Shown one piece after another: positions 57,492-64,000 of a DNA stretch of 64,000 nucleotides. Source of the DNA: Eucalyptus grandis (Eukaryota; Streptophyta; Magnoliopsida; Myrtales; Myrtaceae); assembly GCF_016545825.1 (NCBI RefSeq), contig NC_052614.1:5722559-5786558 (forward strand). Direction: 5' to 3'. Below the pieces are notes generated by a model. It worked only from the letters and a program-made list of their open reading frames with translations. It was not told the DNA's origin and searched no databases. Numbering within the stretch: the first letter of the stretch is position 1; each line of letters opens with the position of its first letter. The position numbers and the translations under genes are program-made.

Positions 57492-58448
57492 GCTGCGCAT
57501 GGTAAAATTTCTGTTTCTCAATTTCTCAATTTCTCTGTTCCCGGGAACAGGTTTGGAACAGAAACCCGTTTGGTAACGCAAATTGATTTCTCTATTTCTG
57601 AAATAGATTTCTGTTTCATAAATTGTTTTGGAGGAGAAATGAGAAGCTAAAAATTTTAGCTTCTCTATTTCTGAAGTAGAAATAGAAATTATTTCTCCAT
57701 CCACCTCCTAACTTAAGCAGACTCGACTCCCTCTCTCCTCACTACCGTTGCTTTCCCATTTCTTCTCCTCACCTCAACCAAAAACCCTAGCGACTCCTCA
57801 TCTCTCCGTTGCCGTCGCCGCTCATCTCACCGTAGCCGTCGCTGCTCATCTCGACCGGCCTAGTTGCGGTCGTCCCGTCGGACTCGCCTCGTTCGTTCGC
57901 GTCCCTGGGTCGCCATCGCCCGGCAGTCGTCGCCATCGCCCAACTCTAGTAGCCGTCGCCGTCGCCGTTGCCCATCTCCAGTCGCCGTTGCCGTCGCCCA
58001 TCTCCAGTCGCCGTCGCCCATCTCCAGTCGCCGTCGCCGTCGCCCATCTTCGTCCGAGTCCCCTTCCACTCTTGATTTCGCGGATCAAGTCGCCCAACTC
58101 CAGTCGCCGTCGCCGTCGCCCATCTCTGTCGCCCATCTTCGTCCGCGCCCCTTCCGCTCTCGATTCCGCGGATCCAGTTGCCGTCGCCCCTTTTCTGCTT
58201 TCGATTCCTCACGAGGTTCGATCGATCCTTCCCTTTTTGCCTATTTCTTCGTTGTTTTGTGCTTGTTCTGTGCTTGTGCTCTGTAATTTGTGCTGCGAGG
58301 CTGGGCTACTCTGTTTCTCGGTGGGATGGGGAATGTGGGAGCGATTGCGAATGGTTGGTGTTTGTGCTGTGAGTCTTAGGTAGATTTTGCTCGGGCCAAA
58401 GCGAGAAGCGAGAAGCCCGCGTTCTTGGGGCTGCTTTCAACAATAATA
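57492..58448. mobile_element. Unclassified insertion with GC-rich coding-like repeats
   Basis: It begins with GGCTGCGCATGGTAA right after TAA and soon repeats a related phrase, CCCGTTTGGTAACGC. Such phrases occur at ends of PIF/Harbinger- or hAT-type DNA transposons, but the opposite end is not identified. A C/T-rich leader (57,720-57,800, with AAAACCCTAGCGACTCC) is followed by a GC-rich tandem repeat built of GTCGCCGTCGCC and CCATCTCCA (57,800-58,190). The open frame 57,748-58,383 reads repeats like VAVAHLQSP. After CACGAGGTTCG the sequence looks like an intron start. It could be a captured gene leader. Not a credible protein by itself. Confidence 0.4.
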
Positions 58449-61349
58449 TGACATCCTGAAATTCGACCCTGTTTCGATAAAGTAAAATGTGCATTTCGTC
58501 AACATGCTTACGGTCCTTTTTCTTTGAGCTGATCACTCACGAGTTAACTAACCTATTGGGTGAAGCCGTTAAGGGATGTATTCACGGTAAAATCCTTAAA
58601 AGCTACCTAATTGGTTGGATTGGACTAAAATCACATTTGATTGATTATGACCATGAAATTTAATTGGGTTTCAGGAATTGAATATTCGAGCGTGTCACAA
58701 TTCATTTTTAGGACCTTGTCTTATCGTCAGTCAAATTATTGACGAGTCCGAAATTTCAAGAAAGAAATTATCAGAGGAAAAATTGAAGAATGGAAGAAAT
58801 TAAAAAGTGAAAGAGAAATGGACAATAATAATGGTAATAAGAATAAATGAATGTCTTATTATTTTTCTTATTTTCTTTTATTTTTCTCTTTCTCTCTCTC
58901 CCTTTTCTCTCTCTCTCTTTTCTCTCTTTTTCTTTTCCCTGGTGCGATTCTTTCCCCCCACCAACCGAATGCCCTGCTGTCTTCCTCTTTCTTTTTCTTA
59001 TTTGACTAGTTAACCCCCCTTATCTCTTCTTCTCTCTCTCTCAACTCTCCTTCTCTCTCTCTCTCTCGACACTCTCTCCCCTCTGGTTTGAATGAAAACA
59101 GAAGCAGAAAACAAAAGCAGCAGCTCGCCGAGACAGCGGCCGGCCGTTGTTCGCTGCGCTCCGCCGCTCATCGCCCGCCTTCGCCTCTCCCTTACGCCCC
59201 TCAGCTGTCGTCGCCCTTCTTCTTCTTCTCCTTTCTGGTTCGTGTGAAGACAGAAGCGGATCGAAGCAGAAGCAGCAGCCGGCCACCTGTCGTCGCCACA
59301 CCGGAGCCAGATTGCCACCCGCACCGCCGCTTGCGCTCGCGTGTCCACCGCTCGCTGCCGTCCCCCGCTTGCTATCGCTCATCCCCTTGCGCCCAGGCGT
59401 CCTCCCCCGTGCAACTTTTGCCCCTGCCCAGCCCTGTTCGGCCACCACCGGCGGTTGCCCGACCATCTCCAACCACCGTTCAAACTCACCGGAGCTCCCC
59501 TTGCCCTCCTCTAGCCTCACCTCACCCTCTCAGCTGCCGGACCAGCCTCAGCCAGCCCAAAACAGCAACCCAGCGAGTGGGTTTCCAGTTGGTTTGGGCC
59601 CGCTTTTGGTCCGTTTCCGGGCCCCGAACTCGAGCCGTACTTTGAGGTTTATTGTTCCTCGCGTCGTTCCCATCGGATTGATCCAATTTGCGCGCGATTC
59701 TGGTGAGTAATCTCACTAATCCTTGCTTAGTGGACTAATTATACTTAAGGGTTGTTTAGTTTTAATTAATTAGGTTTAGGTGATTAGATTAGTATATATT
59801 AGTATTTATTAGTTAATTGTGATGCAAATTAGACAAATTGAATGTGTATTTAGCAAGTAGACATGGTATACTATTTATTGAGGGTAGCTCAGGATTTTTC
59901 CAACCCTTTTTCAATTTGGCAATTCGGGCCTAAGAGGAATTTTTGGTATTTAAATATTATTTTTAGGAATTAAATTAATTATTTATTTATTTTCCAAAAA
60001 TTCAACTAGGATGTCCAAAGGACCGGAATATTATGCTGATGATCGTGAAGAAGTCTGTTTATTTAACCGGGCTTTATTTTGAGCTAAAGTGAATTTTTAA
60101 TATTTATTATTTAATTTTCGAAATTAATTAATTATTTATTTATTTTTCGGAAATTAAGGTTGAGATGGCCGATGATCGGAATTTCGTGCTGATTACGTGG
60201 CATAGTCCGTTTATTTATTTGAGCTTTAATTTGTGCTGAATTGATTTAATGGTGGATTTTTAGGATATGTTCCTAAATTGATTATTTGGGTAGATTGAGT
60301 ACGAATTAAGGTTGTGGATAATTATTTTAGAAATGGGATGAATTATCATGAAAGGCATGTGGCTCAGTAAATAGTACATCATCTCGGAGAATGCACGTGG
60401 CTCGGTGATTTGGTAGATTGCCTCGGAGAATGCACGTGGCTCGATGATTAGTTACTCACCTTGGAGAATGCACGGGGCTTGATGATTAGATATGTTGCCT
60501 TGGAGAATGCACATGGCTTGGTGACAAAGTATGTTGCCTTGGAGAATGCATGTGGCTCGGTGACTAGATATATATCACATTGGAGAATGCACGTGGCTCG
60601 GTGATTGGTTCTATCAGTTAGAACTGAATAGCAATATCTTGAATGACCGGGAAATGGTCAGGTTGACATGTAATCGACTAGGTCGATTGATTAATGCTTT
60701 GATCTGATGTCGTGAATTGAATTGATTGAGTGATTGACTAGTTGATGTAATGTGAGGCATCTGTGAATAACCGTGAATTGCAGATTGGAACTGATGTCAA
60801 GGTAAGTCTTCTGACTCGTGTTGTGCTTAGGCAAACATGTGGTGTATTGGTTCCCTAATTGAGTCTTAGTGGGTGAAACTTGCTGAGACGTAGTCTCATC
60901 CTGGTTGTGGGACAACATTTCAAGCTGTAGGTGAGTCGAGGAGGAGGAATCGGAGAAGGAGAACATTGAAGTGGAACCCAAGGAGGAGAAAGATTTTTTA
61001 AGAAGAAGATGATCTAGAGAAAGATCTTGAGTACAACCCGGATGTGGATTGAGATCCCATCCCTTTTGTGAACCCTATCTTAATATAGATAGGTGTAAGA
61101 CAAGTATGTTGTGATTAGTATTGTAAATATTCTATGAGTCATGCTGTTAATAAAAGTGTGGTTGTAAATTTCAAAATGAAAAATACGGCCAGCTTTTCTA
61201 TCTCATTGTTTTATTGTCTGGGGATTTTATAATTGCTCTTGCATGCGTAAGAAATTGAAAGGGTCGACGATACTTGGTCCTTGGATATCGCACTTTAAAA
61301 TTGACCAAAGGTAAGAGATGTGTGCGCGCCTAAGAATCGGGGCGTGACA
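58449..61349 (+). mobile_element. Tekay-type gypsy LTR, probably solo
   Basis: It runs from TGACATCCTGAAATTCG to GGGGCGTGACA, 2.9 kb. The start aligns with 41,462 (TTTGAGCTGATCACTCACG). The interior around 59,700-60,300 aligns with 50,540-51,100. No primer site follows and no purine tract precedes, so it is not part of a full element here. The flanking pentamers (TAATA and AGTAA) do not match, unlike the other insertions. The open frames near 59,041-59,710 are GC-rich leader-like sequence and I do not call them genes. Confidence 0.8.
60355..60610 (+). repeat. Tandem repeat in the LTR, about six units
   Basis: A unit of roughly 40-50 bases with the core GGAGAATGCACGTGGCTCGG followed by TGATTAG recurs about six times with variable spacers. 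CACGTG, a G-box, lies in most units. The repeats belong to the LTR's long leader or promoter region. Confidence 0.85.
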
Positions 61350-61359
61350 AGTAAACTTG

Positions 61360-64000
61360 ACCAAGAAAGTTTGGTAACAACTTTTGGATGCGGAGAACGG
61401 AAGATAACTTCAAGAGGAAGAGTAGTAGTAAAGGGAAAGCATACATGTACACTTTACCTTCTCTAAGGAGTCAATATTAGTGATATGGTTGCAACTACAA
61501 TTGTTACAGGTAATTTGTCTACTCGTTGGCATTATCGTATGGACATCTTGATGAAAAATGTGTAAAGCAGTTACACTTGAGGAAATTACTTCCAGGTTTG
61601 CAAAAAGTTGAGTTGAATTTTTGTGAGAGTTGCATTTATGGAAAACATAATGTTGTTAGTTTTCAATTGAATGGATGACAAAATAAAGGCTAGAAGGTAG
61701 AGTTGGTTCATATTGATATATGGGGACTTGCTCAAGAACTCTATTATGATGGTAAGAGATATTTTATCATCTTCATTAATGATGTGACAAAGAAGACTTG
61801 AGTCTATGCTCTTAGAGAAAAATCAGAAGTATTCGAGATGTTCAGAATATGGAAGACCATGATAGAAAAAGAGACAGGTTATTAGATTAAAGCTCTGAAG
61901 TCTGATAATAGTGGTGAATACACGAGTAAGAAATTTATACAATATTTAAGTTGAGAAGGCATATATGGGTTAAAGACTATTCCTAGAACTCCTCAAGAGA
62001 ACGGTATAGCTGAAAGGATTAACAGGACTATTCTAGAACGTACGAGATGCATGAGGCTACATGCGGGTCTCCCGCTACACTTATGGGCTTCCATAATTGA
62101 TGCAATTGTTTATCTTATCAACAGAAGTCCATCTAGTGCGTTGTATGAAGAAATACCACAAGAACGGTGGTCATGTAAAAAGATTAATTATTCACATCTA
62201 AAGATGTTTGGTTGTATTGCATATGCTTTGATTGACAAAGAGGATAGGAAAAAGCTTGATGCTAAGTCCCAAAAGTGTGTCTTTATTAGATACGGTGGTG
62301 TATGGTTATAGGCTTTAGGATTATGAGAATAACAAAGTCATTTGCAATTGGAATGTGGTATTCCATTAAGAAAAGATGCACAAGGATCGTCAGACAGAAC
62401 ATGAGAATGTAGTACAACTAGAATATGTTGAATTAGACACAGTGCCCATGAAGATATTTCCAGTAGATCAAAGTGCACTTGAAATAAAGGTTCTAGATGA
62501 GCCTATTATCAATGAAGAGGTAGTTTAAGAAGAATGCAGTGATTCGGAGCAAACTAACAACCCTGAAGTACCTGTATTGAGGAGGTCTACATGTGTGAGA
62601 AAGCCAAAAGTAATTTTTGATCAATCAGCTAATAATGTTTTGAACCATGTCTTATATACAGATTTAGGGGAACTGGAGACTTACGATAAGGCAAAGGTAA
62701 ACACATCTCACTTGTAGTTGGAGTGTGCTATGAAAGACAAGATGAGCTCATTACTTCAGAACAAAACTTGAAAGTTGACCAAGTTACCCACAGGTAAAAA
62801 AGCTTTATTAAACAAATAAGTGTACATGATTAAAAATTAAGCAGATGGTAATATTAGATATAAGGTGAGACTTGTAGTCAATGGCTTTTCTCAAAAAGAA
62901 GGGATTGACTACTCCGAGATATTTTCACCCGTAATGAAAATGACCTCAATTAGAGTTCTGTTGAGTATAGTTGTAGTGGAGGATCTTCATCTTGAGCAGT
63001 TAGACGTAAAAACAACATTTTTACACGGTGACTTAAATGAAGAACTATACATGGCACAACCTAAGGGTTTTAAAGTTAAAGGTAAGGAGCATATGGTATG
63101 TCGCTTGAAGAAAAGCTTGTATGGCTTGAAACAAGCTCCGCGGCAATGATACCTAAAATTTGATGGTTTCATGAAAGAAAAATGATTTCCACACTGTGAG
63201 TTTGATCACTATGTTTATTTTCGCAAGTATGATGATGGTGACATTGTGTATCTCTCTTTATATATGGATGACGTGATGGTGGCTAGTTCCAATATGAAGA
63301 TGATCGTAGAAGTGAAGAAGATCTTATCATCACAGTTTGCTATGAAAGACTTGGGAGAGGCCAGGAATATTTTAGGCATGAAAATCATTAGGGATAGGAA
63401 AAATAAGAAATTATGGTTGTTGCAGGAAGACTATGTGAACAAGGTGTTAAAGAGATTTAACATGGACAAGGCAAAACTGGTTGCAACTCTTCTAGCGAGT
63501 TACTTCAAACTTTCCAAGGATATGTGTCCGAGCACTCAGGTTTTGAAAGATGAGATGTCGATAGTTCCATATGCATTAGCAGTAAGGAGTTTGATATATG
63601 CCATGTTGAGCAAGAGACTAGACATCGCACAAGTAGTGGGAGTTGTGAGTCAATATATGCAAAACCCAGACAGAGAGTATTGGAATGCAGTGAAATGGAT
63701 ATTAAGATATCTAGTAAGTACTTCCAATTACTCATTTTGTTATGGTGATATATCTCTAGAGTTGCAAGGTTATATAGGTGCAGATTATTCGGGTGATCAA
63801 GATAATGGTAAGAGTACCACTAGATATGTCTTTATAGTTGTAGGTACAGTAGTGAATTTGGTATCTCAATTATAAAAAGTAGTGGTTTTATCGATGATAA
63901 AGAGAGAATACATGGCGATCACAGAAGCCTCCAAGGAAATCATGTGGTTACAAGATTATATGAAGGAGCTACATCGAAAACAGCTAGTCAGTATAGTGTG
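61360..64000 (+). mobile_element. TNT1-like Ty1/copia element, partial (no LTRs in window)
   Basis: Domains in copia order: GAG-pre-integrase near 61,510-61,650; integrase core with LVHIDIWGLAQELYYDGKRY (about 61,697-61,757), IKALKSDNSGEY and TPQENGIAERINRTILERTR (61,980-62,045); then GCIAYALIDKEDRKKLDAKS; then the reverse transcriptase, described separately. Gag and the 5' LTR are gone. The left edge abuts the 2.9-kb gypsy LTR. Many stops exist upstream of 62,860, fewer beyond. The TNT1/Tork affinity is my estimate from recalled motifs. Confidence 0.85.
62865..64000 (+). pseudogene. Reverse transcriptase/RNase H of the TNT1-like element
   Basis: The frame 62,865-63,149 reads GFSQKEGIDYSEIFSPVMKM, LEQLDVKTTFLHGDLNEELY and [12 protein letters not shown] stop follows, and then the frame from 63,246 carries the active site LYMDDVMVASSN (YMDD form), MKDLGEARNILGMKI and the RNase H start ELQGYIGADYSGDQDNGKST. 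It stops at 63,873, and another frame continues with REYMAITEASKEIMWL at the window edge. It is moderately preserved compared with its 5' part. Confidence 0.85.

Noticed and set aside
57748..58383. 211-residue open frame with VAVAH repeats as a possible secreted or structural protein
   Set aside because: Opposite-strand and alternate-frame open frames of equal quality exist over the same GTCGCC tandem repeat, so composition explains it.
59041..59710. Open frames of 112-187 residues in the 2.9-kb LTR
   Set aside because: They lie on both strands in GC-rich LTR leader sequence with Pro/Ser/Arg bias and no recognisable domain.
60355..60610. CRISPR-like array because of repeated cores with variable spacers
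   Set aside because: The spacers are themselves diverged repeats, and the whole lies inside an LTR in a plant genome.
1..64000. tRNA or rRNA genes
   Set aside because: I looked for tRNA-like cloverleaf blocks and rRNA words and found only the short primer-binding sites of the retrotransposons.

Overview
The window is nuclear DNA from a flowering plant. It has spliced eudicot-type genes, plant Ty1/copia and Ty3/gypsy LTR retrotransposons with initiator-Met-tRNA primer sites, a TIR-NBS-LRR fragment and a G-type lectin receptor kinase. The style of the resistance-gene LRRs and of the GC-rich interspersed repeats made me think of a woody rosid, possibly Myrtaceae. That is an impression from memory, not a demonstrated placement. 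I see no intact, clearly functional host gene. Most of the window is nested LTR retrotransposons that have broken or surrounded old host genes.

Layout. 1-15 kb: the end of a long gypsy LTR, copia-like debris, a broken S-domain receptor kinase piece (4.2-4.65 kb), a dispersed repeat present twice, a solo copia LTR (7.19-8.08 kb), two exons resembling the chloroplast phytyltransferase ABC4/MenA, a TRIM element next to the end of a 2-oxoglutarate dioxygenase pseudogene, a second solo LTR (13.1-14.5 kb) and a second receptor kinase remnant. 15.8-35.7 kb: one S-domain receptor kinase pseudogene on the minus strand. It is split by a 9.5-kb SIRE-like copia element (17,199-26,718, TSD GAACA) and a 7.15-kb copia element on the minus strand (27,923-35,072, TSD CAAGG). 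36.7-41.4 kb: a copia fragment, a repeat-rich LTR-like stretch, a truncated TIR-NBS-LRR pseudogene and a GC-rich repeat. 41.5-57.5 kb: a Tekay/Del-type gypsy element. Its 5' LTR is split by a second gypsy element (42,759-50,206, TSD CTTCC), which itself holds a solo copia LTR (43,521-44,410, TSD ATACT). The Tekay element also carries an F-box gene fragment where its protease should be. 57.5-64 kb: an unclassified GC-rich insertion, a 2.9-kb Tekay-type LTR and a TNT1-like copia element running off the window end.

The genes do not form a pathway; what links them is insertion history. Joining the receptor kinase across both insertions gives one reading of lectin, S-locus, PAN, membrane and kinase domains with consistent splice phases. 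It also carries a stop and at least two frameshifts of its own.

The most unexpected signal is a base-level one. Related LTR copies differ repeatedly where one copy has CTG or CAG and the other has CG, CCG or CGG. This looks like a sequencing artefact at CHG-methylated cytosines, or else an unusual mutation pattern. It would mean that some apparent frameshifts in the transposons may not be real. I did not find a novel defence or metabolic system.
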